The position numbers were made by a program, and so were the translations under genes. Below the pieces are notes generated by a model. The model saw only the letters and a list, made by a program, of their open reading frames with translations, ran no database searches and was not told the origin of the DNA. A stretch of 64,000 nt of DNA from Klebsiella michiganensis (GTDB lineage Bacteria; Pseudomonadota; Gammaproteobacteria; Enterobacterales; Enterobacteriaceae): the NCBI RefSeq assembly GCF_002925905.1, contig NZ_PRDB01000001.1, positions 372,001 through 436,000 of the forward strand, in the 5' to 3' direction. This document shows positions 33,257-47,034 of this stretch, in pieces. Within the stretch, counting starts at the first letter, position 1; each line of letters opens with the position of its first letter.

Positions 33257-33286
33257 CGAAGCTCGGGTAACTCCGGGCTTTTTTAT
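33257..33286 (+). terminator. argH terminator
   Basis: AGCTCGG and CCGGGCT pair with one G-U, followed by six T. It lies directly downstream of argH. Confidence 0.75.
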
Positions 33287-33288
33287 GC

Positions 33289-33391
33289 AAAAAAAAGCGG
33301 ACACAAGGTCCGCAAAAGTTCACGTTGGCTTTAGTTATCCGGGTAGAGAGGTGATGAGGAAGCTCAATGATTTTCTGAACTTTTCCTCATT
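33289..33391 (-). ncRNA. oxyS: OxyS, oxidative-stress regulatory sRNA
   Basis: The sequence is divergent from oxyR, as in E. coli. On the minus strand the 3' half reads AACTAAAGCCAACGTGAACT followed by TTTGCGGAC, and a GCGGAC/GTCCGC terminator hairpin with eight T. This part agrees with E. coli OxyS as I recall it, including the linker. The 5' third differs in sequence but still folds as a stem: ATGAGGAA pairs with TTCCTCAT (33354-33390 on the plus strand). OxyS is induced by OxyR under peroxide and acts with Hfq. The exact 5' end is an estimate. Confidence 0.82.
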
Positions 33392-33487
33392 TATGGGTTT
33401 ATTATTGAACAGAAACCTTGATAGGGATAATCGTTCGTTGCTATTCTATCTATCGCCATGGACTATCGTGGCGATGGAGGATGAATA

Positions 33488-34405
33488 ATGAATATTCGCG
33501 ATCTTGAATATCTGGTAGCGCTAGCCGAACACCGCCACTTCCGCCGTGCGGCGGATTCTTGCCACGTCAGCCAACCGACGCTCAGCGGGCAAATCCGTAA
33601 GCTGGAGGATGAACTCGGCGTGATGTTGCTGGAGCGCACCAGCCGTAAGGTTCTGTTCACCCAGGCAGGGCTGCTGCTGGTGGATCAGGCGCGTACCGTG
33701 CTACGAGAAGTCAAAGTGCTTAAGGAAATGGCGAGCCAGCAGGGAGAGACCATGTCCGGGCCGCTGCATATTGGACTGATCCCGACGATTGGCCCTTATC
33801 TGTTGCCGCTGATTATCCCGATGCTGCACCAGACCTTTCCCAAGCTGGAAATGTATCTGCATGAAGCACAAACCCATCAGCTTTTAGCGCAGCTTGATAG
33901 CGGTAAGCTCGACTGCGCGATTCTGGCGCTGGTCAAAGAGAGCGAAGCGTTTATTGAGGTGCCGCTGTTTGATGAGCCCATGATGCTGGCTATCTACGAA
34001 GATCACCCGTGGGCGAACCGCGAGTGCGTGCCGATGTCGGACCTGGCCGGTGAAAAGTTGCTGATGCTGGAAGATGGGCACTGCCTGCGCGATCAGGCGA
34101 TGGGCTTTTGCTTTGAAGCGGGCGCCGATGAAGATACCCATTTCCGGGCGACGAGCCTCGAAACGCTGCGTAACATGGTGGCTGCCGGTAGCGGCATCAC
34201 GCTGTTGCCAGCCCTGGCCGTACCGCAGGAGAGAAAGCGCGATGGCGTGGTCTATGTGCCCTGCATCAAGCCGGAGCCGAGACGTACCGTGGGGCTGGTT
34301 TATCGCCCGGGTTCGCCGCTGCGTAGCCGCTATGAACATCTGGCGGAGGCCATCCGCAGTAAGATGGATGGCCATTTCGACGCCGCGTTAAAACAGGCGG
34401 TTTAA
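33488..34405 (+). CDS. oxyR: OxyR, hydrogen-peroxide-sensing LysR-type regulator
   Basis: It has 305 residues, as in E. coli. The N-terminal HTH is [20 protein letters not shown]. The redox pair Cys199 (DGHCLRDQ) and Cys208 (GFCFEAG) is intact, so disulfide activation by peroxide is expected. GGAGGA lies before the ATG. The 3' end overlaps the convergent sthA by 18 bp. The katG target, adjacent to metF in E. coli, is not in this window. Confidence 0.98.
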   Translation: MNIRDLEYLVALAEHRHFRRAADSCHVSQPTLSGQIRKLEDELGVMLLERTSRKVLFTQAGLLLVDQARTVLREVKVLKEMASQQGETMSGPLHIGLIPTIGPYLLPLIIPMLHQTFPKLEMYLHEAQTHQLLAQLDSGKLDCAILALVKESEAFIEVPLFDEPMMLAIYEDHPWANRECVPMSDLAGEKLLMLEDGHCLRDQAMGFCFEAGADEDTHFRATSLETLRNMVAAGSGITLLPALAVPQERKRDGVVYVPCIKPEPRRTVGLVYRPGSPLRSRYEHLAEAIRSKMDGHFDAALKQAV

Positions 34406-35788
34406 GCCATTTAACGCCGCGACCCGATAGGCTTCCGCCATCGTCGGATAGTTAAAGGTGGTGTTAACGAAGTACTCAATGGTGTTACCACCGCCTTTCT
34501 GCTCCATTATCGCCTGGCCGATGTGAATAATTTCGGCCGCGCGCTCGCCAAAGCAGTGAATCCCGAGGATCTCTTTCGTTTCGCGATGAAAGAGGATCTT
34601 CAGCGTACCGACGCTCATGCCGACGATCTGCGCCCGGGCCAGATGTTTGAACTGCGCGCGACCCACCTCGTAAGGCACCTTCATTGCCGTCAGCTGCTGC
34701 TCGGTTTTACCGACGGAGCTGATTTCCGGAATGGTGTAAATCCCGGTAGGGATATCCTCAATCAGGTGCGCCGATGCCTCGCCTTTCACCAGCGCTTGGG
34801 CAGCGATGCGGCCCTGGTCGTAGGCGGCGGAGGCCAGGCTTGGATAGCCAATCACATCGCCGACGGCATAAATATGCGGCAGGGCGGTTTGATACATGCT
34901 GTTGACCTTCAGCTGGCCGCGGCTGTCGGTTTGCAGACCGATATTTTCCAGCGCCAGTGAGTCGGTGTTCCCGGTGCGGCCGTTAGCGTACAGCAGGCAG
35001 TCCGCTTTGAGCTTTTTGCCGGATTTCAGATGCATGATGACGCCGTCATCAACGCCCTCAATCTTTTCGTACTCTTCATTGTGGCGAATGACCACGCCGC
35101 TGTTCCAGAAGTGATAGGAGAGCGAGTCGGACATCTCCTGATCGAGGAACGCCAGCAGACGATCGCGGGTGTTGATCAGATCCACTTTGACTTCCATTCC
35201 CCGGAAGATCGACGCATATTCGCAGCCGATCACCCCGGCACCGTAGATGATCACATGGCGCGGTTCGTGATGCAGGCTGAGAATCGAGTCGCTGTCATAA
35301 ATGCGCGGATGATGGAAGTCGACGTCTGCCGGATGGTACGGGCGTGAACCACAGGCAATCACGAACTTTTCCGCCGTCACCGTTTCCACGGTACCGTCGT
35401 GGCACTCCAGCGCGATAGTGTGTTCATCAACAAAATGGGCATTGCCCTGCAGGATTTCGCAGTGGTTACGCTCATAGAAACCCTGACGCATATGGGTTTG
35501 CTGGTTAATGACGCTGTCGGCATGGTTCAGGATGTCGGCGAAGGAAGAACGAAGAAGACGGGAATGGTCGCTGTAGAGGGGATTTTGGTTAAACTCGATA
35601 ATACGGCTGACGGCATGGCGGAGGGCTTTTGACGGGATGGTCCCCCAGTGGGTACAACCGCCGCCTACGTTATGGTAGCGCTCAATGACGGCAACGCGTG
35701 CTCCCTGTTTCACCAGCCCCATGGCGGCGCCTTCTCCGCCAGGACCGGAACCAATCACAATTGCATCATAATCCCAAGAGTGTGACAT
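34388..35788 (-). CDS. sthA: SthA, soluble pyridine nucleotide transhydrogenase
   Basis: FAD flavoprotein that moves hydride from NADPH to NAD+. It has 466 residues from [13 protein letters not shown]; 12 in-frame codons upstream are not family sequence. The FAD motif [13 protein letters not shown] and the NAD motif [15 protein letters not shown] are present. At the place of the disulfide in lipoamide dehydrogenases it reads [15 protein letters not shown] with a single Cys, which is normal for SthA and rules out a disulfide reductase. The tail overlaps oxyR. Confidence 0.97.
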   Translation of the reverse strand: MSHSWDYDAIVIGSGPGGEGAAMGLVKQGARVAVIERYHNVGGGCTHWGTIPSKALRHAVSRIIEFNQNPLYSDHSRLLRSSFADILNHADSVINQQTHMRQGFYERNHCEILQGNAHFVDEHTIALECHDGTVETVTAEKFVIACGSRPYHPADVDFHHPRIYDSDSILSLHHEPRHVIIYGAGVIGCEYASIFRGMEVKVDLINTRDRLLAFLDQEMSDSLSYHFWNSGVVIRHNEEYEKIEGVDDGVIMHLKSGKKLKADCLLYANGRTGNTDSLALENIGLQTDSRGQLKVNSMYQTALPHIYAVGDVIGYPSLASAAYDQGRIAAQALVKGEASAHLIEDIPTGIYTIPEISSVGKTEQQLTAMKVPYEVGRAQFKHLARAQIVGMSVGTLKILFHRETKEILGIHCFGERAAEIIHIGQAIMEQKGGGNTIEYFVNTTFNYPTMAEAYRVAALNGLNRLF

Positions 35789-35987
35789 GGCATTACTCAC
35801 CTGTTTTATACATAAAATAAACACGATGATAACATTCGCCGCGCTTTAACCCAATTATCGTTGTGCTTTTTTGCGGCATAAAAGCAGAAACAGCTCGTAA
35901 ACAATCATTCACAATCCAGTGTAAACCGATTAGTTCTAATCTCTGGTATAGTGCCGGAAGGGCTTATGGAAGGATTCAGACAACGTG

Positions 35988-36620
35988 ATGGGCGTAAGAG
36001 CGCAACAAAAAGAAAAAACCCGGCGTTCGCTGGTGGAAGCGGCATTCAGTCAGCTGAGTGCTGAGCGCAGTTTTGCCAGCTTGAGCCTGCGCGAAGTGGC
36101 GCGGGAAGCGGGGATCGCCCCGACGTCCTTCTATCGTCATTTTCGCGATGTCGATGAGCTGGGTCTGACCATGGTGGATGAAAGCGGGCTCATGTTGCGC
36201 CAGCTGATGCGCCAGGCGCGCCAGCGTATCGCTAAAGGCGGCAGCGTCATTCGTACCTCTGTTTCCACCTTTATGGAATTCATTGGCAACAACCCGAACG
36301 CCTTCCGCCTGCTGCTGCGGGAACGCTCCGGTACCTCCGCGGCGTTTCGTGCCGCCGTGGCGCGTGAAATTCAGCATTTTATCGCGGAACTTGCCGACTA
36401 TTTAGAAATCGAAAACCATATGCCGCGCGCCTTTACCGAAGCGCAGGCTGAAGCTATGGTCACCATCGTATTTAGCGCTGGCGCCGAGGCTCTCGATGTG
36501 GGCCCGGAGCAGCGTCGACAGCTGGAAGAACGCCTGGTGCTGCAGCTCAGAATGATCTCGAAAGGCGCGTATTACTGGTATCGCCGTGAACAAGAAAAAA
36601 TATCAAATCATTCCGAATAA
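35988..36620 (+). CDS. fabR: FabR, TetR-family repressor of unsaturated fatty acid synthesis
   Basis: Represses fabA and fabB in response to the saturated/unsaturated acyl-thioester balance. It has 210 residues from [14 protein letters not shown]. The HTH is [24 protein letters not shown] (about 28-51), and a helical ligand domain follows. A GTG one codon upstream (35985) is a possible start. It lies 15 nt before yijD, forming the conserved fabR-yijD pair. Confidence 0.96.
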   Translation: MGVRAQQKEKTRRSLVEAAFSQLSAERSFASLSLREVAREAGIAPTSFYRHFRDVDELGLTMVDESGLMLRQLMRQARQRIAKGGSVIRTSVSTFMEFIGNNPNAFRLLLRERSGTSAAFRAAVAREIQHFIAELADYLEIENHMPRAFTEAQAEAMVTIVFSAGAEALDVGPEQRRQLEERLVLQLRMISKGAYYWYRREQEKISNHSE

Positions 36621-36635
36621 CGTGAAGGACGAGCA

Positions 36636-36995
36636 ATGAAACACTCAGTACAAGATAGAGGTACGCTGCTGCTGGCGCTGATCGCAGGTTTATCCATTAA
36701 TGGTACCTTCGCCGCGCTGTTCAGCTCCATTGTCCCTTTTTCCATCTTCCCCATTTTGTCGTTGGTGCTGACGGTTTACTGCCTGCATCAGCGCTATCAG
36801 AATCGTAGTATGCCCGTGGGTTTGCCGGGGCTCGCCGCTGCCTGTTTTATTCTCGGGGTGCTGGTTTACAGTACCGTCGTGCGCGCGGAATATCCGGACA
36901 TCGGCTCTAATTTCTTCCCGGCGGTTCTGTCGGTGATTATGGTGTTCTGGATTGGCTACAGGTTACGCAACCGCAAGAACGCGGTCGCTGAATAA
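36636..36995 (+). CDS. yijD: YijD, DUF1422 inner-membrane protein
   Basis: It has 119 residues and close similarity to E. coli YijD. Four hydrophobic segments (about 12-31, 33-49, 62-83 and 94-110) make up nearly all the protein. The function is unknown. It always follows fabR in related genomes that I recall, suggesting a membrane-lipid-related role; that is inference. Confidence 0.94.
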   Translation: MKHSVQDRGTLLLALIAGLSINGTFAALFSSIVPFSIFPILSLVLTVYCLHQRYQNRSMPVGLPGLAAACFILGVLVYSTVVRAEYPDIGSNFFPAVLSVIMVFWIGYRLRNRKNAVAE

Positions 36996-37001
36996 TCTCT
37001 C

Positions 37002-37030
37002 ACCCGGCAGCAGCGCTGTTGCCGGGTTTT
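37002..37030. terminator. Terminator between yijD and trmA
   Basis: ACCCGGCA and TGCCGGGT form a stem around a 10-nt loop, followed by TTTTC. It sits between convergent genes. Confidence 0.75.
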
Positions 37031-37041
37031 CTCGCGCAGCT

Positions 37042-38142
37042 TTACTTCTTCGTTAGCAGCACGCCGCATTCCATATGATGGGTATAGGGGAACTGGTCGA
37101 ATAGCGCCAGGCGCGCGATCTCGTGGGTCTCACTGAGCGTTTCCAGGTTCTGGCATAGGGTCTCCGGATTGCAGGAGATATAGAGAATACGCGGATACGC
37201 CTGCACCATTTTCTCCGTTTCGCTATCCAGCCCGCTGCGCGGCGGATCGACGAAAATCGTCTCGCACTGATAGCTCTTCAGGTCGATTCCCTGCAGGCGG
37301 TTAAACTCCCGCACGCCGTTCATCGCCTGGGTAAACTCTTCCGCCGACATGCGGATAATCTGCACGTTATCAATGTGGTTCGCTGCAATATTGTATTGCG
37401 CCGCCGCGACGGACGGTTTGGCGATTTCCGTTGCCAGCACGCGTTCGAAATTACGCGCCAGCGCCAGCGAAAAGTTGCCGTTGCCGCAGTACAGCTCAAG
37501 CAGGTCGCCGGTTGCGCCTTTAGTGGCGTCGATAGCCCACTCCAGCATCTGAATGTTCATCGCCGCATTTGGCTGGGTGAAGCTATTCTCAACCTGACGA
37601 TAGATCATTTCACGCCCGCCAACCGGCAAGCGTTCATCGATATAGTCTTGATCCAGCTCGATTTTAGTTTTCGTGGCGCGGCCAATCAGGTGCACATTCA
37701 GATTTTGCGCCCGCAGCGCATCGCGCAAGCGCGACGCGTGCTGACGCCATTCATCGTCGAGCTTTTTATGATACAGCAGCGATATCACGGCCTGGTTACT
37801 CAGGGTGGTGAGATAATCCACCTGAAACAGTTTGTGGCGCAGTACCGGGTTATCGCGTACGCCCTCAATCACCGCGGCCATCAGCTGATTAATCAGCTCG
37901 CTGGCAGCCGGGAAAGTCTCGACGCGGATCCGGGATTTGGTCTGCTGGTCGAACATAATGTGGTACAGATCGTCGCCATCGTGCCACAGGCGAAACTCTG
38001 CGCGCATGCGGTAGTGGCTGACCGGCGAACGAAACACTTCCGGAACCGGGGCGCTAAAAGGCGCCATCATTTTCTGCAAACGGACGACTTTTTCTGCCAG
38101 CTGCGCTTCATATTGTTCGGTAGGAAGGTGTTCGGGGGTCAT
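37042..38142 (-). CDS. trmA: TrmA, tRNA (uracil-54-C5) methyltransferase
   Basis: SAM-dependent enzyme making ribothymidine 54 in the T-loop of tRNAs. It has 366 residues from [14 protein letters not shown]; the frame runs 34 codons further without similarity. [17 protein letters not shown] is the SAM site. [10 protein letters not shown] and the catalytic Cys in [16 protein letters not shown] are present. It diverges from btuB across a 364-nt regulatory region. Confidence 0.97.
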   Translation of the reverse strand: MTPEHLPTEQYEAQLAEKVVRLQKMMAPFSAPVPEVFRSPVSHYRMRAEFRLWHDGDDLYHIMFDQQTKSRIRVETFPAASELINQLMAAVIEGVRDNPVLRHKLFQVDYLTTLSNQAVISLLYHKKLDDEWRQHASRLRDALRAQNLNVHLIGRATKTKIELDQDYIDERLPVGGREMIYRQVENSFTQPNAAMNIQMLEWAIDATKGATGDLLELYCGNGNFSLALARNFERVLATEIAKPSVAAAQYNIAANHIDNVQIIRMSAEEFTQAMNGVREFNRLQGIDLKSYQCETIFVDPPRSGLDSETEKMVQAYPRILYISCNPETLCQNLETLSETHEIARLALFDQFPYTHHMECGVLLTKK

Positions 38143-38230
38143 GATGCATCCTGAATAAAATAAGTACGCGGGGATTGTAGGGAAAGCGCCGGGGATGTCC
38201 AGCCCTGATGATATAAGGAAATATAACGGT

Positions 38231-38254
38231 AGAAGTCTGGACATCTATATGTTT
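38231..38254. promoter_or_regulatory. Possible MetJ operator over the btuB promoter
   Basis: Two abutting octamers, AGAAGTCT and GGACATCT, match the met box consensus AGACGTCT at seven and six of eight positions, with a weaker ATATGTTT next. They overlap a plausible btuB -35 (TGGACA, 38238-38243) placed 16 nt before TATAGC. Recognition is by eye; cobalamin serves the MetH reaction, so methionine control would make sense. Confidence 0.4.
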
Positions 38255-38274
38255 CTGATTATAGCATCGTGCTA

Positions 38275-38506
38275 CCGGTCCTATGAGTTAATAGGGAATC
38301 CAGTGTAAATCTGGAGCTGACGCGCAGCGGTAAGGAAAAGTGGGATGAGCGCATTATGCAGACACTGCGGCTATTTAGCGGGAAGTCCTCGTCCATTAAA
38401 CACTCCAAGCCCGAAGACCTGCCGGAATACGTCGCATTTGGTTTCTATCATCGCGTGCTACTGATAGAGCCGGCGGCATCCTTTGTTTATTACGGATGCT
38501 TTAAAA
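38275..38506 (+). promoter_or_regulatory. Adenosylcobalamin riboswitch (btuB leader)
   Basis: The aptamer runs from CCGGTCCTATGAGTTAATAG through ATCCAGTGTAAATCTGGAGC and the conserved core CACTGCGG, to the B12-box-like AGCCCGAAGACCTGCCGG at 38408-38425. The expression platform follows, with a GCATCC/GGATGC hairpin at 38476-38499 just before the btuB start codon. It should lower btuB translation when adenosylcobalamin is abundant, as in E. coli. Confidence 0.93.
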
Positions 38507-40375
38507 ATGATTAAAAAAGCTTCGCTGATGACGGCGCTCTCCGTCACGGCATTTTCCGGCTGGGCGCAGGACAGCAATTCAGATACGTTAGTGGTCACAG
38601 CAAACCGTTTTCAACAGCCGGTCAATACGGTTCTTGCGCCGACCGATGTGGTTACCCGGGAAGATATCGATCGCTGGCAGGCGAAAGATTTAAACGATGT
38701 GATGCGCCGATTGCCTGGCGTGGACGTCGCGCAAAATGGTGGCATGGGTCAATCTTCCTCTCTGTTTATCCGTGGTACTGAAGCCAAACAAGTTCTGGTG
38801 CTGGTTGACGGCGTTCCCATGGCCCGACCGGGCATTACAAATAACCCCGATCTGAACCAGATCCCTTTGTCGCTGGTGCAGCGCGTCGAATATATCCGCG
38901 GCCCGCGTTCAGCGATTTATGGTTCCGGGGCAATGGGCGGCGTGATTAACGTCATTACGCATTCCGATAAAGAACAATCCAAAATTACCGCTGGGGTAGG
39001 ATCGAAAGGCTACCAACAATATGACGGTACCCTGCGCCATCGCTTTGGCGATACGGTGGCGACGGTTGCGGGTTCTTATGAGGGTAATAAAGGCTTTAAC
39101 GTTCAGCCCGATTCAACCTGGGATCACGACGGCGATCGCGACGGTTTTCGTAATAAAACGTTTTGGGGCAGCCTCGAGCATAAATTTAACGAGAATGTTG
39201 ACGGTTTCTTCCGCGGACACAGCTACACCAACAACTCTGATTACGATCTGGGAAGCCCGCCGTATAGCCCGGCCTACAGCGCCGATGAAAGCCAGCTCTA
39301 TAACCAGAGCTGGGATGCGGGGCTGAACTTTAATTCCGGAATTTATTCCTCCCAGCTCATCGCCAGCTATCAGAAGATAAAGGACTACAACTACAGCAGT
39401 ATTTATGGCCGTTATAATGATGGGACGACGCTCGACAGGATGACGCAGCGTAACCTGCAGTGGGGCAATAACGTTATTGTCGGCCATGGCTCTGTCAGCG
39501 CTGGGGTGGACTGGCAGCAGCAGCGGTTAACTTCATCAGACACGGCGATGTCGGATACCTACAAACGTGACAATACGGGACTGTACCTGACGGGCCAGCA
39601 GCAAGTTGGCGACGTGACCCTCGAAGCGTCCGGACGTGAAGACCACGATGAGCAGTTTGGCTGGCACGGTACCTGGCAGACTACCGCAGGCTGGGAGTTT
39701 GTCGAAAATTATCGCCTGACTCTCGGCTATGGTACCGGCTTCCTCGCGCCTTCTTTAGGGCAACAGTTTGGCTCCACTCGATTTGGTATCAACGCGAATC
39801 CTAATCTGAAACCTGAAGAGTCGAAACAGTGGGAAGCTGGGCTGGAAGGGCTCACCGGTCCCGTGGACTGGCGCTTGTCCGCGTACCATTACAAAATTAC
39901 TAACCTGATTACCTATTATTCCGATCCTGTTACCTATGACGGGGAGTACGACAATATCAATGCCGCGACGATTAAAGGCGTGGAATGGACGGGAAGTATC
40001 GATACCGGTATTTTCAGCCATCGCGTAACGTTGCAGTATGTCGATCCGCGCAACGATGATAACGGTGAAGTGCTGGCCCGACGTTCTAAACGACAGGCAA
40101 AGTATCAGCTGGACTGGTCCATGTTTGATGTCGATATGGATGTGTCCTGGCAGTATTATGGGAAGCGTTACGATAACAACACCTCCCAGTACAACAATAC
40201 GCAAAGAATTTTGCCGAGCTACAGCACGGTAGACGTTTCTGCATCGTATCCGATCACCGATCGCCTGACAGTTCGTGGTAAAATAGCTAACCTGTTCGAT
40301 AAAGATTACGAGACAGCTTATGGCTACCAAACTGCAGGACGAGAATACTACTTGTCTGGCAGCTACACCTTCTGA
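38507..40375 (+). CDS. btuB: BtuB, TonB-dependent outer-membrane vitamin B12 receptor
   Basis: A 22-strand barrel importing cobalamins with energy from TonB; also a receptor for colicins and phage in E. coli. It has 622 residues (614 in E. coli). The signal peptide ends near Ala20, the TonB box DTLVVTANRF is at 26-35, and the plug domain follows with RLPGVDV, IRGTEAKQVLVLVDG and RGPRSAIYGSGAMGGVINV. The calcium-binding loop carries DHDGDRDG. The final aromatic SGSYTF is the barrel sorting signal. Its 3' end overlaps murI by 56 nt. Confidence 0.97.
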   Translation: MIKKASLMTALSVTAFSGWAQDSNSDTLVVTANRFQQPVNTVLAPTDVVTREDIDRWQAKDLNDVMRRLPGVDVAQNGGMGQSSSLFIRGTEAKQVLVLVDGVPMARPGITNNPDLNQIPLSLVQRVEYIRGPRSAIYGSGAMGGVINVITHSDKEQSKITAGVGSKGYQQYDGTLRHRFGDTVATVAGSYEGNKGFNVQPDSTWDHDGDRDGFRNKTFWGSLEHKFNENVDGFFRGHSYTNNSDYDLGSPPYSPAYSADESQLYNQSWDAGLNFNSGIYSSQLIASYQKIKDYNYSSIYGRYNDGTTLDRMTQRNLQWGNNVIVGHGSVSAGVDWQQQRLTSSDTAMSDTYKRDNTGLYLTGQQQVGDVTLEASGREDHDEQFGWHGTWQTTAGWEFVENYRLTLGYGTGFLAPSLGQQFGSTRFGINANPNLKPEESKQWEAGLEGLTGPVDWRLSAYHYKITNLITYYSDPVTYDGEYDNINAATIKGVEWTGSIDTGIFSHRVTLQYVDPRNDDNGEVLARRSKRQAKYQLDWSMFDVDMDVSWQYYGKRYDNNTSQYNNTQRILPSYSTVDVSASYPITDRLTVRGKIANLFDKDYETAYGYQTAGREYYLSGSYTF

Positions 40376-41174
40376 TCCACGTCCCACCGTGCTGGTGTTT
40401 GATTCCGGCGTCGGTGGGCTGTCGGTTTACAATGAGATTCGGCAGCTTCTGCCGAATCTGCATTATATCTACGCTTTCGATAACGTTGCTTTCCCCTACG
40501 GCGAGAAGAGCGAAGAGTTTATTGTTGAACGCGTCCTGGAGATTGTGACAGCGGTTCAGCAGCGTTACCCTCTGGCGCTGGCCGTTATTGCCTGTAACAC
40601 CGCAAGTACCGTTTCCCTCCCCACCTTACGCGATAAATTCGCCTTTCCGGTTGTCGGCGTCGTTCCGGCGATAAAACCGGCGGCCCGCTTAACGGCGAAT
40701 GGCGTTGTTGGCCTGCTGGCGACGCGCGGAACGGTAAAACGCCCTTATACGCGCGAACTGATCTCCCGTTTTGCGAATGAATGCAAAATAGAAATGCTGG
40801 GGTCGGCAGAGCTGGTAGAACTGGCAGAGGCCAAACTGCACGGTGAACCGGTCCCGCTGGATGAACTGCGGCGTATCCTGCGTCCCTGGCTACGAATGCA
40901 GGAACCACCTGATACGGTTGTGCTGGGGTGTACGCATTTCCCTCTAATACAAGAAGAGCTGCAGCAGGTTCTGCCGGAAGGGACGAGAATGATCGACTCC
41001 GGAGCGGCGATTGCGCGTCGCACCGCCTGGCTATTAGAGCACGAAGCGCCTGACGCAAAATCGAGTGATGCCAATATTGCGTACTGTATGGCGCTGACGC
41101 CTGAAACTGAGCAGCTTTTGAGCGTTTTGCGGCGCTATGGCTTCGAGTCGCTGGAAAAACTGGCGCTTTCATAG
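40320..41174 (+). CDS. murI: MurI, glutamate racemase
   Basis: Makes D-glutamate for peptidoglycan. It has 284 residues (285 in E. coli). The catalytic Cys pair lies in VIACNTASTVS and VLGCTHFPLIQ, and FDSGVGGLSVYNEI is the N-terminal signature. It starts inside the btuB 3' end in another frame, as in E. coli, where UDP-MurNAc-Ala activates this long form. An rRNA operon starts directly downstream. Confidence 0.98.
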   Translation: MATKLQDENTTCLAATPSDPRPTVLVFDSGVGGLSVYNEIRQLLPNLHYIYAFDNVAFPYGEKSEEFIVERVLEIVTAVQQRYPLALAVIACNTASTVSLPTLRDKFAFPVVGVVPAIKPAARLTANGVVGLLATRGTVKRPYTRELISRFANECKIEMLGSAELVELAEAKLHGEPVPLDELRRILRPWLRMQEPPDTVVLGCTHFPLIQEELQQVLPEGTRMIDSGAAIARRTAWLLEHEAPDAKSSDANIAYCMALTPETEQLLSVLRRYGFESLEKLALS

Positions 41175-41222
41175 CGTTTTGCACAAAAAAGAGACGGTTG
41201 AAAGATTTTTTGAAAACAGGGC

Positions 41223-41250
41223 TTGTCAACGTCTCAGAACTCCCTATAAT
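41223..41250 (+). promoter_or_regulatory. rrn P1 promoter
   Basis: TTGTCA, a 16-nt spacer and TATAAT, followed by the GC-rich discriminator GCGCCTCC typical of stringently controlled rRNA P1 promoters. The A/T-rich stretch just upstream (AAAGATTTTTTGAAAA) fits an UP element. Confidence 0.88.
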
Positions 41251-41342
41251 GCGCCTCCACTGACACGGAACAACGGCTTACAGCCCGCCGGGTCAGCGGG
41301 ATTCAGCGATGAATACCGGCAGAGAAAAGCGAAAATAATCGC

Positions 41343-41370
41343 TTGACTCTGAATGAGGAAAACGTATTAT
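41343..41370 (+). promoter_or_regulatory. rrn P2 promoter
   Basis: TTGACT, a 16-nt spacer and TATTAT lie about 120 nt after P1, the usual P1-P2 distance. Confidence 0.82.
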
Positions 41371-41408
41371 ACGGGACCTCGCGACAGAGCGCTGAAGCGC
41401 GTCGCAAC

Positions 41409-41420
41409 TGCTCTTTAACA
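41409..41420 (+). promoter_or_regulatory. rrn boxA antitermination site
   Basis: TGCTCTTTAACA is the canonical rRNA leader boxA bound by NusB-NusE. It lies between P2 and the 16S gene. Confidence 0.9.
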
Positions 41421-41552
41421 ATTTATCAGACAATCTGTGTGGGCACTCAAAGTGACATGGATTCTTAACGTCCTCGGACGAAAAATGAATACCAAGTCTC
41501 TGAGTGAACATACGTAATTCATTACGAAGTTTAATTCACGAGCATCAAACTT

Positions 41553-43092
<1,540 letters not shown>

Positions 43093-43163
43093 CCTTAAAG
43101 AACCTGCCTTTGTAGTGTCCACACAGATTGTCTGATGAAAATGTAGCAGTAAAAAATCTCTGC

Positions 43164-43240
<77 letters not shown>

Positions 43241-43322
43241 AATTCGCTCCCGTGCTGCGTTGTGAAATAACTCGCATACTTCAGTATGCTTCGTTCTTCC
43301 ACGCCTTGCCCGGAATCGAATT
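43241..43322. repeat. 82-bp symmetric palindrome in the 16S-23S spacer
   Basis: It begins immediately after the tRNA-Ile CCA. The outer ends are AATTCG and CGAATT, the inner core is GCATACT-TC-AGTATGC (43274-43289), and both are centred on the same point (43281.5). About 26 of 41 positions pair, with extra G-U pairs possible in RNA. The E. coli Ile-Ala spacer is, as I recall, much shorter (about 40 nt), so this looks like an inserted hairpin element. Confidence 0.7.
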
Positions 43323-43346
43323 ACGGTAAATGAGATTAACTACGAT

Positions 43347-43422
43347 GGGGCTATAGCTCAGCTGGGAGAGCGCCTGCTTTGCACGCAGGAGGTCTGCGGT
43401 TCGATCCCGCATAGCTCCACCA
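43347..43422 (+). tRNA. alaT-like: tRNA-Ala (TGC anticodon)
   Basis: A 76-nt cloverleaf begins GGGGCTATAGCTCAGC with anticodon loop TTTGCAC and encoded CCA. It is the second spacer tRNA. Confidence 0.97.
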
Positions 43423-43600
43423 TCTTTACTGCACAACACAAGAAAACTTCAGAGTGTACCTGAAAAGGTTCACTGCGAAGTTTTGCTCTTTAAAAATCTG
43501 GATCAAGCTGAAAATTGAAACGACACACAGTTAATGTGTGTTCGAGTCTCTCAAATTTTCGCGACACGACGATGTTTTACGAAACATCTTCGGGTTGTGA

Positions 43601-46506
<2,906 letters not shown>

Positions 46507-46574
46507 ACAACGCCGAAGATGTTTTGGCGATTTGAGAGATTTTCAATACAGCTTGATACAGATTAAACAGAATT

Positions 46575-46694
46575 TGCCTGGCGGCGACAGCGCGGTGGTC
46601 CCACCTGACCCCATGCCGAACTCAGAAGTGAAACGCCGTAGCGCCGATGGTAGTGTGGGGTCTCCCCATGTGAGAGTAGGGAACTGCCAGGCAT
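46575..46694 (+). rRNA. rrf: 5S ribosomal RNA
   Basis: It starts TGCCTGGCGGC and ends AACTGCCAGGCAT, exactly 120 nt, with pairing ends. Confidence 0.98.
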
Positions 46695-46747
46695 CAAATT
46701 AAGTAGTAAGCCGGTGCATAAATCCGGTGGTTACAGAAGTATTCGGT

Positions 46748-46824
46748 GGAGCGGTAGTTCAGTCGGTTAGAATACCTGCCTGTCACGCAGGGGGTCGCGG
46801 GTTCGAGTCCCGTCCGTTCCGCCA
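46748..46824 (+). tRNA. aspT-like: tRNA-Asp (GTC anticodon)
   Basis: A 77-nt cloverleaf begins GGAGCGGTAGTTCAG, with anticodon loop CTGTCAC and encoded CCA. It is a distal tRNA of the rRNA operon, as in E. coli rrnC. Confidence 0.97.
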
Positions 46825-46877
46825 CTTATTAAAAAATTAAGCCTGCTGATTAAGCAGGCTTAATGATAAGAAACTTT

Positions 46878-46953
46878 AGGGGCGTAGCTCAGTTGGTAGA
46901 GCACCGGTCTCCAAAACCGGGTGTCGCGAGTTCGAGTCTCTCCGCCCCTGCCA
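46878..46953 (+). tRNA. trpT-like: tRNA-Trp (CCA anticodon)
   Basis: A 76-nt cloverleaf begins AGGGGCGTAGCTCAG, with anticodon loop CTCCAAA and encoded CCA. The Asp-Trp pair is the E. coli rrnC arrangement. A short hairpin (AAGCCTGCT/AGCAGGCTT, 46841-46861) lies between the two tRNAs. Confidence 0.97.
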
Positions 46954-46958
46954 TATAT

Positions 46959-46988
46959 AATCCTTTGCTCAGGCAAAGGATTTTTTTT
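46959..46988 (+). terminator. Terminator of the rRNA operon
   Basis: AATCCTTTGC-TCAG-GCAAAGGATT is followed by a long T run, directly after tRNA-Trp. Confidence 0.9.
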
Positions 46989-47034
46989 GCTTTAAATTTC
47001 CCGCCGATCGTCCTCCATCCCTGGAGGAGTGCGT

